A DNA stretch of 6,755 nucleotides from positions 1 to 6,755 of the forward strand of contig JAISDR010000206.1 of the NCBI GenBank assembly GCA_031264645.1, given 5' to 3'. The notes beneath the pieces are model-generated. The model ran no database searches and was not told where the DNA came from. It saw only the letters and a list, made by a program, of their open reading frames with translations. The position numbers were made by a program, and so were the translations under genes. This stretch comes from Prevotellaceae bacterium (GTDB taxonomy: Bacteria > Bacteroidota > Bacteroidia > Bacteroidales > UBA932). Of the stretch, positions 1 through 6,320 are shown piece after piece; position 1 is the stretch's first letter, and each line of letters opens with the position of its first letter.

Positions 1-403
1 TCAGCATGTAGCCCGACCAGCCGACGGCTACACTGGAACAGGCAAACAGGTATTCAAGCACAAGATCCCAGCCTATAAACCAGGCTAAAAATTCACCGGT
101 GGTCGCATAGCTGTAGGACTATACGCTGCCCGACACGGGAATCATGGACGCAAATTCGGCATAACACAGACCGGCAAGTACGCAGCATAATGCCGATATG
201 AGAAACGAAATGGTCAGCGATGGTCCGGCATAATCGGCGGCAGCCTGTCCCGTTATGACAAAGATCCCGGTTCCGACAATGGCGCCAATTCCCAACATTA
301 CAAGATTTGTCGCAGAGAGGGTACGCTTAAGTCCCCCGTTAAAACCTTCCGATTCCTTCAAGGCATCGGAGATATTCTTCTTCCTAAACAGTCTGTTCGG
401 CAT
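1..403 (-). pseudogene. APC-family amino acid permease, N-terminal part, interrupted by in-frame TAG
   Basis: This is the start of an inner-membrane amino acid transporter of the APC superfamily (CAT/YfnA-like group), cut by the left edge. From the ATG at 403, residues 32-52 form TM1 with the family's unwound-helix signature GIGAIVGTGIF (38-48). Residues 62-85 form TM2, followed by CYAEFASMIPVSGS (80-93). Codon 95 is TAG (119-121). Family members have Tyr there (SGSxYxYSYA), and translation past the stop gives SYSYATTGEFLAWFIGWD and about 20 more conserved residues to the edge. The lesion is therefore one nonsense substitution in an otherwise conserved frame, suggesting a recent mutation or a sequencing error. 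A TTG at 412 would add three residues, but the ATG at 403 sits better relative to the promoter at 426-457. The gene lies 81 bases after pheT in the same direction, with its own promoter match, so it need not depend on pheT transcription. The amino acid transported cannot be told from this part. Confidence 0.85.
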
Positions 404-425
404 AAAATTCAATATAAAATTCGCG

Positions 426-457
426 CAAAGATATATGAAATATTTTCAATCGCCAAT
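426..457 (-). promoter_or_regulatory. Bacteroidetes-type promoter for the permease gene
   Basis: Read on the minus strand, ATTG (454-457), a 20-base spacer and TATCTTTG (426-433) match the Bacteroidetes sigma-ABfr pattern TTTG / 19-21 / TAnnTTTG. Transcription would begin near 419-422, about 16-20 bases before the ATG at 403. The spacing is right and the -7 element is perfect; the -33 element has three of four bases. It lies in the short gap after pheT. Confidence 0.6.
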
Positions 458-484
458 AATAATTGCCATTGTGCCAAAATTAAA

Positions 485-2926
485 TCATCTTAGTATTGCT
501 CCGACCTCTTTTTCGAATGCAGCAAGCAGATTTTGCATTATTTGTTCTATATATTTATCTGTAAGAGTTTTTTCCTCATCCTGAATGATAAAACTTAATG
601 CATACTGTTTTTTGCCTGCGGGGAGTTTATCGCCTTCGTAGATATCAAACAGTCCCACGTTTTTCAAAAGTTTCCTTTCTGTCCTGAATGCAATATCCCT
701 CAAGGCGGAAAAGTTCACATTTTTGTCTATAACAAGAGCCAAATCTCTCCGAACTTCCGGAAAACGGGCAAGTTCTCTGTAAACAGTTTTATCCTGTTTG
801 GCAAAACTGACTACTGTTTGAAAACTTATCTCTGCAAAAAATACATCCTGATTGACGTCCATCATTTTAAGAATGTTTTTTGCTACAATTCCGAATGTCG
901 CAACATGTTTGCCCTTGGGAATACTGAGCGACAAACCGTCGGCGAAAATATCGCCGGGAGCATCGTCGGCTTTTAAATTCGCCATATCCACTCCAAAACG
1001 CTGTAATAATTTTTCCAGCAAAGACTTCATTGTGAAAAAATTCGAAGGTTCCGCTTTTTGATTCCACGATAACGAATGTTCATCGCCTGTCAAAAACAGC
1101 GCTATTCTTGAGTCTTCCCTGTATGCATTCAGAGGGTTAGGCGATTGTGTTTCCTTATACGAATAACAGTTTCCCGTTTCATAAAATTTAAGGTCGGGAT
1201 TTTTCCGGTTTATATTTCGTGCAATTGCTTCAAGTCCTCCGAACAGCAAAGTCTGACGCATAATATTCAGTTCGTTGCTTGAGGGGTTTAATATTTTTAC
1301 GGAATTTTCGGCTTTATATGTTTCGAGACTGTCGTAATATCCCGATTTTGTCAGCGAATTTGACATTATTTCCCTGAATCCGTTTGCTGTGAGAAAATCC
1401 GAAACGGCATTTACCAGCTTGTCCCTGTCCGGTTTGGACACATAGCTAAGAGTGGAATGTACCTGTGAGGGAATTTCGACATTATTATACCCGTAGATGC
1501 GCAAAATGTCCTCTATCACATCAAATTCTCTTTTCACATCAACCCTGTAGGAAGGAATCATAGCAGTGAATGAATCTCCGTTTTCTTCCATTATTTTCAT
1601 CTCCAGAGCTTCCACAATACCTTTTATTTCTGCTGCAGGAATATCTTTCCCGACAACACGTCCAATATTGCTGTAAGTCATTTCTATTATAGCCGGTTCT
1701 ACGACTTGCGGATAAACGTCCACGATATCCGACGAAATTTCTCCTTCGCCCAGTTCTTTGATTAACAATGCAGCGCGTTTCAGTGCATATACGGTCATAT
1801 TCGGGTCGGTTCCTCTTTCGAATCTGAACGAAGAATCTGTAATAAGTCCATGATGTCGGGATGTTTTGCGAATCCTGACGGGATTGAAGTAAGCCGATTC
1901 GATGAATACATTCGCCGTTTCGTCGGTAACTCCCGAATCCATTCCTCCGAAAACCCCAGCTATACACATCGGTACGGACTGGTCGCATATCATTAAGTCG
2001 GTAGATTTAAGTTTCCGGACTTCAGAATCAAGAGTAGTAAATTCCGTTCCTTCCTCGCAAGTACGGATAATGACTTTGCGACCTCCAATCTTATCTGCAT
2101 CAAAAACATGCAGAGGCTGCCCCAGTTCGTGAAGTATGTAATTGCTTATATCGACTACATTATTTTTCGGTCTGATTCCGATGGCTGTCAATCGTTTCTG
2201 CAACCAGTCGGGCGAAGGTTTTATCTTCACATTCGAAACGCTTATTCCCGAATACCGCAAGCATCCGTCTTCGTCCTCTATTTCTATTTCGCACGGATTG
2301 GAATAGTTGTCAATTATAAAGTTGGAAACATCCGGCAAGACTGCATTTTTCCTGAAATATACAGCTAAATCCCTCGCTACTCCGAAATGCGAAGCGGCAT
2401 CGACTCTGTTGGGAGTAAGTCCTATCTCGAAAACGACGTCGTCTTCAAGCTGCAGCAAATTCTTGAGAGGCGTTCCGGGAATGGAATCCGGCTCCAAAAC
2501 CATAATGCCCTCGTGCGAGTTTCCAAGTCCGAGCTCGTCTTCGGCGCATATCATTCCAAAAGATTCAAGTCCGCGTATTTTCGATTTCTTTATTTTAACT
2601 TCTTCTCCCGAAGCGAAATATAATGTTGCGCCAACCGTAGCGACGGCAACTTTCTGACCTTTGGCGACATTCGGCGCTCCGCATACAATCTGCAGGGTTT
2701 GTTCTCCGCCCGTATCCACAGTCGTAACATGAAGCCTGTCAGCATCAGGATGTTTCTCGCACGATAAGACATGTCCGACAAAAACTCCGTTTAATCCGCC
2801 TTTTACACTTTCCAAATGCTCAACAGATTCAACTTCCAATCCGATAGACGTCAAAATTTCCGCAATTTTCTCGGGCGTCTCTTCAAAATAAATATAATCC
2901 TTTAACCAGTTATAAGATATTCTCAT
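485..2926 (-). CDS. pheT: Phenylalanine--tRNA ligase beta subunit
   Basis: PheT pairs with PheS in the cytoplasmic (alpha-beta)2 enzyme that charges tRNA-Phe with phenylalanine using ATP. The 813-residue product has the usual bacterial length and all domains in order: the N-terminal opening MRISYNWLKDYI; an EMAPII-like tRNA-binding domain at about 40-155 with HPDADRLHV (59-67) and IVCGAPNV (80-87); the B3/B4 editing domain at about 215-395 with HELGQPLHVFDADKI (266-280) and SSFRFERGTD (366-375); the B5 domain at about 410-480 with IPSYRVDVKREFDVIEDILR (457-476); the catalytic-like core at about 490-700; and a C-terminal FDX-ACB anticodon-binding domain at about 718-811 with FPEVRRDLALVID (722-734). 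It is full length with no internal lesion. The ATG at 2926 is chosen because it begins the conserved N-terminus; no Shine-Dalgarno precedes it, as usual in Bacteroidetes. The stop is TGA. pheS is not in the window, so the two subunits are encoded apart here. Confidence 0.97.
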   Translation of the reverse strand: MRISYNWLKDYIYFEETPEKIAEILTSIGLEVESVEHLESVKGGLNGVFVGHVLSCEKHPDADRLHVTTVDTGGEQTLQIVCGAPNVAKGQKVAVATVGATLYFASGEEVKIKKSKIRGLESFGMICAEDELGLGNSHEGIMVLEPDSIPGTPLKNLLQLEDDVVFEIGLTPNRVDAASHFGVARDLAVYFRKNAVLPDVSNFIIDNYSNPCEIEIEDEDGCLRYSGISVSNVKIKPSPDWLQKRLTAIGIRPKNNVVDISNYILHELGQPLHVFDADKIGGRKVIIRTCEEGTEFTTLDSEVRKLKSTDLMICDQSVPMCIAGVFGGMDSGVTDETANVFIESAYFNPVRIRKTSRHHGLITDSSFRFERGTDPNMTVYALKRAALLIKELGEGEISSDIVDVYPQVVEPAIIEMTYSNIGRVVGKDIPAAEIKGIVEALEMKIMEENGDSFTAMIPSYRVDVKREFDVIEDILRIYGYNNVEIPSQVHSTLSYVSKPDRDKLVNAVSDFLTANGFREIMSNSLTKSGYYDSLETYKAENSVKILNPSSNELNIMRQTLLFGGLEAIARNINRKNPDLKFYETGNCYSYKETQSPNPLNAYREDSRIALFLTGDEHSLSWNQKAEPSNFFTMKSLLEKLLQRFGVDMANLKADDAPGDIFADGLSLSIPKGKHVATFGIVAKNILKMMDVNQDVFFAEISFQTVVSFAKQDKTVYRELARFPEVRRDLALVIDKNVNFSALRDIAFRTERKLLKNVGLFDIYEGDKLPAGKKQYALSFIIQDEEKTLTDKYIEQIMQNLLAAFEKEVGAILR

Positions 2927-2994
2927 TTGTACAATTTATTTTAGTTGTCGCGTAGACAAGTATTTAACATTATATTAAATTCAAAAAATTTCCG

Positions 2995-3027
2995 CAAATA
3001 TAAGGATTATTTATTACGTAAACCGAA
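2995..3027 (-). promoter_or_regulatory. Probable pheT promoter
   Basis: On the minus strand TATATTTG (2995-3002) is a perfect TAnnTTTG -7 element. TTCG (3024-3027), 21 bases upstream, is an imperfect -33 element. Transcription would start near 2988-2991, leaving a leader of about 60 bases before the pheT ATG at 2926. I see no clear attenuator hairpin in that leader. Confidence 0.5.
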
Positions 3028-3047
3028 TTTGATTTGAACAGAGTGTA

Positions 3048-3077
3048 TTTCAAATTGTCGCGGAAAAAGTATCTTTG
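3048..3077 (+). promoter_or_regulatory. Plus-strand promoter in the divergent region
   Basis: TATCTTTG (3070-3077) is a perfect TAnnTTTG -7 element. TTTC (3048-3051) lies 18 bases upstream as a weaker -33. A transcript would start near 3081-3084, cover the 27-codon frame at 3133-3216, and could continue into the ABC permease with a leader of about 235 bases. The -7 elements of this promoter and the opposing pheT promoter are about 70 bases apart. Confidence 0.5.
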
Positions 3078-3132
3078 TGCCCAAAATAAAAACAGTATAT
3101 TATATATAAATAAGGAACGTAATTATTTTTCA

Positions 3133-3216
3133 ATGAGTATAACATTTTTAACACCCCAGTATAAGGGTTTTCGAGACCGTTCCGTTCGAGCATCCCGTTT
3201 TTATTATATTACTTAA
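3133..3216 (+). CDS. Possible 27-residue leader peptide or small protein
   Basis: This short frame runs from an ATG to a TAA about 50 bases after the plus-strand promoter. The product is basic and aromatic: it begins MSITFLTPQYKG and ends RASRFYYIT, with four arginines in ten residues and FYY near the end. The stretch at 3165-3199 is clearly richer in GC than the AT-rich DNA on both sides, which suggests selection on the coding sequence. TTCGAG occurs twice, at 3170-3175 and 3185-3190, five codons apart. A weak AAGGA lies 16 bases before the ATG, too far to count as a normal ribosome site. I do not recognise a family. It could be a leader peptide acting on the permease downstream, a stand-alone small protein, or a chance frame. 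No strong terminator hairpin follows it, so a classical attenuator is not demonstrated. Confidence 0.35.
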   Translation: MSITFLTPQYKGFRDRSVRASRFYYIT

Positions 3217-3245
3217 TATTAAACAATTACCTGTTTGACATGTTT

Positions 3246-3279
3246 TTTGCTGTACACAGTTTGCTGTTGTGTAATATTG
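3246..3279 (+). promoter_or_regulatory. Weak promoter candidate just before the ABC permease
   Basis: TTTG (3246-3249) and TAATATTG (3272-3279, one mismatch to TAnnTTTG) are 22 bases apart, slightly long. A start near 3284 would give a leader of about 35 bases before the ATG at 3320. In such AT-rich DNA this could easily be chance. The rest of 3217-3319 shows only weak hairpins, such as TACAC..GTGTA at 3253-3274. Confidence 0.25.
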
Positions 3280-3319
3280 ATAATATGTTAAATAGAAGTT
3301 TTACTTAAACTATTTTAAA

Positions 3320-5635
3320 ATGAATTTGATAATAAAAAATTTTCTGCACATACTTCGCAAGTTTAAAACTACGAGTATATTGGTGGTATTGGGGCTGACA
3401 GCCGCATTTACCGTGTTTTTGGCGGTGGCAATACAGTGTCTGTACGACTTCAGTTACAATCGTAATTTCAAGGATGTTGGCAGGATGTATGCACTTAAAA
3501 CAAAACAGAGCTGGGGCGATTTTGGATGGGAACTTGGTACGAATATACCTGCGTTGCGGGAAATGGCTCAGGCATATCCGGAAATCATTGACTATTGTGG
3601 AATACTTTTCTCGTACTATCCTTTAAACTGCCGCATTACCAGAGAAGACGGGAGCGTGGAGGAGTTCATTGACGACTGTAAATTCGGTACTGTGGAAACT
3701 TTTCCCTCATTCTTTAATCTGAAAGTCGTTACAGGTAATATTCAGCAGTTTTCCGAACCCGACAAAGCCCTGATAACAGCAAGTTATGCAAAAAAACTTT
3801 TTGGAACTGCAAATCCTGTCGGGCAAACAGTGCAGATAGCCCCTCCCGATGAATATGAACTGAGGTCATTTACAATTGTGGCTGTCTGTGAAGATTTTCC
3901 GGACAACTGTTCTTTGACGAATGGATTTTATTATAATACAACGGACAGAAACATGGGCAATAATACATTTGATTCCGATGCGTTCATAAAAACAGGGACG
4001 CAGTCTCAGGCAGATTCCATTGCGAAACTGCACATGAAAATTATGGAATCCAGGTATGGATATAAGGAAGAGTGTCGCGCTTTTCCGTTAAAAACAATTT
4101 ATATGTCCGAAGCGGGGACGGGAAATCTTATGACAAGCATGTCGTTGCTGTTCATCGGAATTATAGCTCTGATAATTGCCTGGACTAATTTCATTAACTT
4201 TTCGATGGCAATGGCGCCTTCGCGAGTGAAGAGCTTGAATGTCCAGAAAATATTCGGAGCCGGCACAGGATTATTGCGGCTTGTTATTGCCTCGGAATCT
4301 GCCATTTTTACCCTGATTGCCTTTTTGCCGGCAGTTGTTTTCACGGGTATGATACATAAACTTCCTGCAAGCGAGTTGTTTTCGGCAAATATGATGTTAA
4401 GCGCAAATTTGCAGATTGTAGTATATACAGGGATTTTTATTGTTTGTTTGGGATTTATTATGGGCTTGTATCCTGCATATTATGCGACGTCGGTCAAGCC
4501 GGCAGCTACTCTGTCGGGTTCGCCATTGAGAACGGACAAAATGACAGGACTGAAAAACATTCTCACAGTCGTTCAATTTGCGACAGCCATTGCGATGATA
4601 ATTACCGTGGTAACCGTCAAGCAACAGTACAGTTATGCCGTAAACTATTCTTATGGATATGAACAGAAAAACATTGTCTATGTCAATACCGTAAAACTGA
4701 ATCGGAACGACTGCAGGGTTTTTGCCGAAGAACTTGCAGGCAATCCTCAAATACTGGACTGTACATCGGCGGGCTTTGTTCCCGGATTATCGTCGTACAC
4801 TGTGAGAACCAGAAAGTTTGAGGACAGGGAGATTTCATATTCAGGCTGGTTTGTCCAGAAAAATTTCATGCGCTTTTTTAACATCCCCCTGATCGAAGGA
4901 GATGATTTTATGGATACTCCTGTAAAATCGAATGACCGGATAATTGTAAACGAAAAGCTCGCAAAAGAAATGGGATACTCCGATATTATCGGCAAAAAAT
5001 TCGGCGAACATGATGTAATAGGAATGACCGGAGACATAAATTTCGAATCCCTGCACAGCGCTGTCAGTCCATTCGGGTTTATTAATGACCATGACGGCGT
5101 TCAACGGTATGTATTTTTTAAGATTTCAGGCAGCGAAACAAAGAAAACCATTGCACATATCGAATCAGTATGGAAAAATTTTACTAACGAACCTTTTGAA
5201 ATAACTTTCCTTGACGCCCAGCTTGCCGAACGGTATAAAAAGGAGAATAATTTTGCCAGCCTGCTAACTGTTATAAGTGTAATAGCCATCATAATAGCTA
5301 TAATGGGCGTATACGGAATGATTGCGCTCAATATCAGGAAAAAGGAAAAAGAGATTGCCCTGCGAAAAATCTGCGGCGCAAGCCTCAAAGACGTCCTCCT
5401 GCTGCTGAATCAGGGAGCGCTGATTCAGCTGGTTATTGCTTTTGTCGTGGCGGCTCCGGCAGCATACTGTATCGCCAACCGCTGGCTCGAAACATTTGCA
5501 TACAAAATATCAATCCACTGGTGGATGTTTGTGCTTTGCTGGCTGTTTATGTGCGTAATAATACTTGCGACAATCTGTATGCAGACTTACAGGGCAGCAA
5601 TGAAAAATCCGGCAGATGCAATTAAAAACGAATAA
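3320..5635 (+). CDS. ABC transporter permease, FtsX/MacB type
   Basis: This is an integral inner-membrane permease of the MacB/FtsX (type VII ABC) superfamily in the long, duplicated form common in Bacteroidetes; 771 residues is the usual length. Order: cytoplasmic basic start; TM1 at about 18-42; periplasmic MacB_PCD-like domain at about 45-265; FtsX-like block with TMs at about 274-298, 318-343 and 365-389; TM at about 412-433 starting the second half; second periplasmic domain at about 440-640; final FtsX block with TMs at about 645-670, 695-718 and 732-755. The coupling-helix motif before the penultimate TM, KEKEIALRKICGAS (675-688), is clear. Its first-half counterpart SRVKSLNVQKIFGAG (301-315) is more diverged. 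The end NPADAIKNE (763-771) is the typical C-terminus. These proteins usually work with a LolD/MacB-like ATPase in lipoprotein handling, peptide or drug export, or stress signalling by mechanotransmission, so the substrate cannot be assigned. No ATPase, membrane-fusion protein or two-component system is in the window, and the gene stands alone. ATG 3320 has no Shine-Dalgarno and begins the normal MacB-like N-terminus. Confidence 0.93.
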   Translation: MNLIIKNFLHILRKFKTTSILVVLGLTAAFTVFLAVAIQCLYDFSYNRNFKDVGRMYALKTKQSWGDFGWELGTNIPALREMAQAYPEIIDYCGILFSYYPLNCRITREDGSVEEFIDDCKFGTVETFPSFFNLKVVTGNIQQFSEPDKALITASYAKKLFGTANPVGQTVQIAPPDEYELRSFTIVAVCEDFPDNCSLTNGFYYNTTDRNMGNNTFDSDAFIKTGTQSQADSIAKLHMKIMESRYGYKEECRAFPLKTIYMSEAGTGNLMTSMSLLFIGIIALIIAWTNFINFSMAMAPSRVKSLNVQKIFGAGTGLLRLVIASESAIFTLIAFLPAVVFTGMIHKLPASELFSANMMLSANLQIVVYTGIFIVCLGFIMGLYPAYYATSVKPAATLSGSPLRTDKMTGLKNILTVVQFATAIAMIITVVTVKQQYSYAVNYSYGYEQKNIVYVNTVKLNRNDCRVFAEELAGNPQILDCTSAGFVPGLSSYTVRTRKFEDREISYSGWFVQKNFMRFFNIPLIEGDDFMDTPVKSNDRIIVNEKLAKEMGYSDIIGKKFGEHDVIGMTGDINFESLHSAVSPFGFINDHDGVQRYVFFKISGSETKKTIAHIESVWKNFTNEPFEITFLDAQLAERYKKENNFASLLTVISVIAIIIAIMGVYGMIALNIRKKEKEIALRKICGASLKDVLLLLNQGALIQLVIAFVVAAPAAYCIANRWLETFAYKISIHWWMFVLCWLFMCVIILATICMQTYRAAMKNPADAIKNE

Positions 5636-5642
5636 AAGTCGC

Positions 5643-5670
5643 GTCGTCGTTGCTAAGGCAGCGACGATTT
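5643..5670 (+). terminator. Hairpin after the ABC permease
   Basis: CGTCGTTGC (5645-5653) pairs with GCAGCGACG (5658-5666) around a TAAG loop. There is one G-T wobble, and the stem extends by T-A and G-T outside it. It begins 8 bases after the permease stop and is GC-rich. Only a short TTT follows, so it is a plausible but not ideal intrinsic terminator, and it may also be one end of the repeat cluster to the right. Confidence 0.55.
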
Positions 5671-5741
5671 CAAAGTTACTTCCGTTCGGCGTAGCGTCTT
5701 CGCGTCTCCAGACTGCGCCACATAAAAGCAAAGCTCTTGCT

Positions 5742-5768
5742 GAGCTTATCGAAAATTTTGATAAGCTC
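5742..5768. terminator. Perfect 9-bp inverted repeat, possible bidirectional terminator
   Basis: GAGCTTATC (5742-5750) and GATAAGCTC (5760-5768) form a perfect stem around an A/T-only core that can extend it by a few pairs. It lies 8 bases beyond the stop of the minus-strand protease remnant. On the minus strand the neighbouring hairpin at 5727-5741 is followed by TTTT, so the pair could end transcription coming from the right. Confidence 0.45.
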
Positions 5769-5776
5769 TTAATTTG

Positions 5777-5989
5777 TTAACCGTCATTTTTTGTTCCTGA
5801 AACAAAATCTATTTTTCGAAAAGAAGGAATACGAAAACTCATAGTAGTTTTATTTGCAAAATTGCTTATAATAAAATCTCCTAAAGTAATAATATTCATG
5901 CCGATTAATAAACCTGTACTGTTATCCGAGGCTAATTCATCACATTCCGTTGCACGAATATTTAATATGATATTTGTTTCATTAAGTAT
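5777..5989 (-). pseudogene. C-terminal remnant of a retropepsin-like aspartic protease
   Basis: In the minus-strand frame ending at TAA 5777-5779 the translation reads NETNIILNIRATECDELAS, then LLIGMNIITLGDFIISNF, then MSFRIPSFRKIDFV. This matches the C-terminal third of small clan AA (retropepsin-like) aspartic proteases found beside DUF5678-like genes, where a (L/I)IGMDII.xGDF motif is followed by FSFRIPS. An intact protein is about 130-150 residues and carries a DTGA catalytic motif near residue 25-30. Here only about 70 residues remain, and the frame upstream runs straight into the DUF5678-like gene in another register. The N-terminal part with the catalytic aspartate is absent, and no start codon is placed to express the piece. 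The simplest reading is a deletion removing the 5' part of the protease gene right up to its upstream neighbour. The family call comes from remembered motifs and has not been searched. Confidence 0.65.
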
Positions 5990-5991
5990 AA

Positions 5992-6225
5992 TTAAATAAA
6001 AACAGGTGCAGCAAAAGTTTGTGTATAGGCTTCTTCTCCTTCTGAACAGTCCTGAATCAAATAAGTACCCGATTCAAATTTATCCATAGAATCAAAGTAA
6101 GCATCTTCCCAATTATCATAATCACCTACAATTTCATTATTAATAATAACCAGAGTACGACCATCGTACTTTTTCACCAACTCCTCTTGATTGTCAAGAT
6201 AATATTTAAATTCTTTTTCGAGCAT
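5992..6225 (-). CDS. DUF5678-like small protein
   Basis: The product has 77 residues from the ATG at 6225 and resembles DUF5678-type proteins: EFKYYLDNQEELVKKYDGR (5-23), TLVIINNEIVGDYDNWEDAY (24-43), then GTYLIQDC (53-60) and the characteristic end YTQTF (67-71). It is soluble and acidic, with no signal peptide, membrane segment or catalytic motif. The function is unknown. A TTG 30 bases upstream would add ten residues unlike the family, so the ATG is preferred. In related loci this gene tends to precede a retropepsin-like protease in the same direction, and here a decayed protease piece follows directly. The coding frame is intact and appears complete (about 75-80 residues is usual), although the last residues AAPVFI differ from the HSRV(I/L)F-like end I expect, possibly because the deletion removed or replaced the original terminus. 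It probably has its own promoter at 6266-6293. Confidence 0.75.
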   Translation of the reverse strand: MLEKEFKYYLDNQEELVKKYDGRTLVIINNEIVGDYDNWEDAYFDSMDKFESGTYLIQDCSEGEEAYTQTFAAPVFI

Positions 6226-6265
6226 AATGCATACATTTAAACAATTAATATACAATTTTACGATA

Positions 6266-6293
6266 CAAAGGTATGAAAAATTGCAAATGCAAA
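6266..6293 (-). promoter_or_regulatory. Promoter of the DUF5678-like gene
   Basis: On the minus strand TACCTTTG (6266-6273) is a perfect TAnnTTTG -7 element. A TTTG at 6290-6293 lies 16 bases upstream, shorter than the usual 19-21, so the -33 assignment is uncertain. Transcription would start near 6259-6262, about 35 bases before the ATG at 6225. Confidence 0.45.
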
Positions 6294-6320
6294 GATTAAG
6301 ATTCTATTATATTTAATATT

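Larger units (their letters stand above)
5640..5770. repeat. Cluster of inverted repeats between convergent genes
   Basis: This 130-base stretch between the plus-strand permease and the minus-strand accessory genes packs four potential hairpins end to end. They are 5643-5668; GGCGTAG/CTGCGCC at 5688-5694 and 5713-5719; AGCAA/TTGCT at 5727-5731 and 5737-5741; and GAGCTTATC/GATAAGCTC at 5742-5750 and 5760-5768. It is richer in GC than the flanks and holds no supported gene. The parts CGCGTCTCCAGACTGCG and TTGCTGAGCTTATCGAA resemble dispersed palindromic elements I recall from Bacteroidetes and other genomes (TTCGACAAGCTCAGC type). The likely roles are bidirectional transcription termination and passive REP-like repeat DNA. 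Confidence 0.5.

Noticed and set aside
404..412. TTG start for the permease at 412
   Set aside because: The ATG at 403 is a stronger start, and the three extra residues carry no conserved signal.
413..484. Terminator between pheT and the permease
   Set aside because: I found no convincing stem followed by a T-run there, only the permease promoter.
1539..1988. 149-codon frame within pheT on the same strand
   Set aside because: It is an alternative-frame shadow of pheT with an unnatural, Arg-rich composition.
3034..3132. Longer version of the small plus-strand frame starting from an upstream TTG
   Set aside because: The upstream start precedes the promoter's -7 element, so it would not be on the transcript; only the part from the ATG at 3133 is plausible.
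2927..3319. Riboswitch, T-box or structured RNA upstream of pheT or the permease
   Set aside because: The DNA is very AT-rich with only weak short stems, and no known conserved RNA motif was recognised.
5510..5731. Minus-strand open frame of 73 codons across the permease end and the repeat cluster
   Set aside because: It is antisense to a conserved permease C-terminus and runs through hairpin repeats, and its product has no recognisable features.
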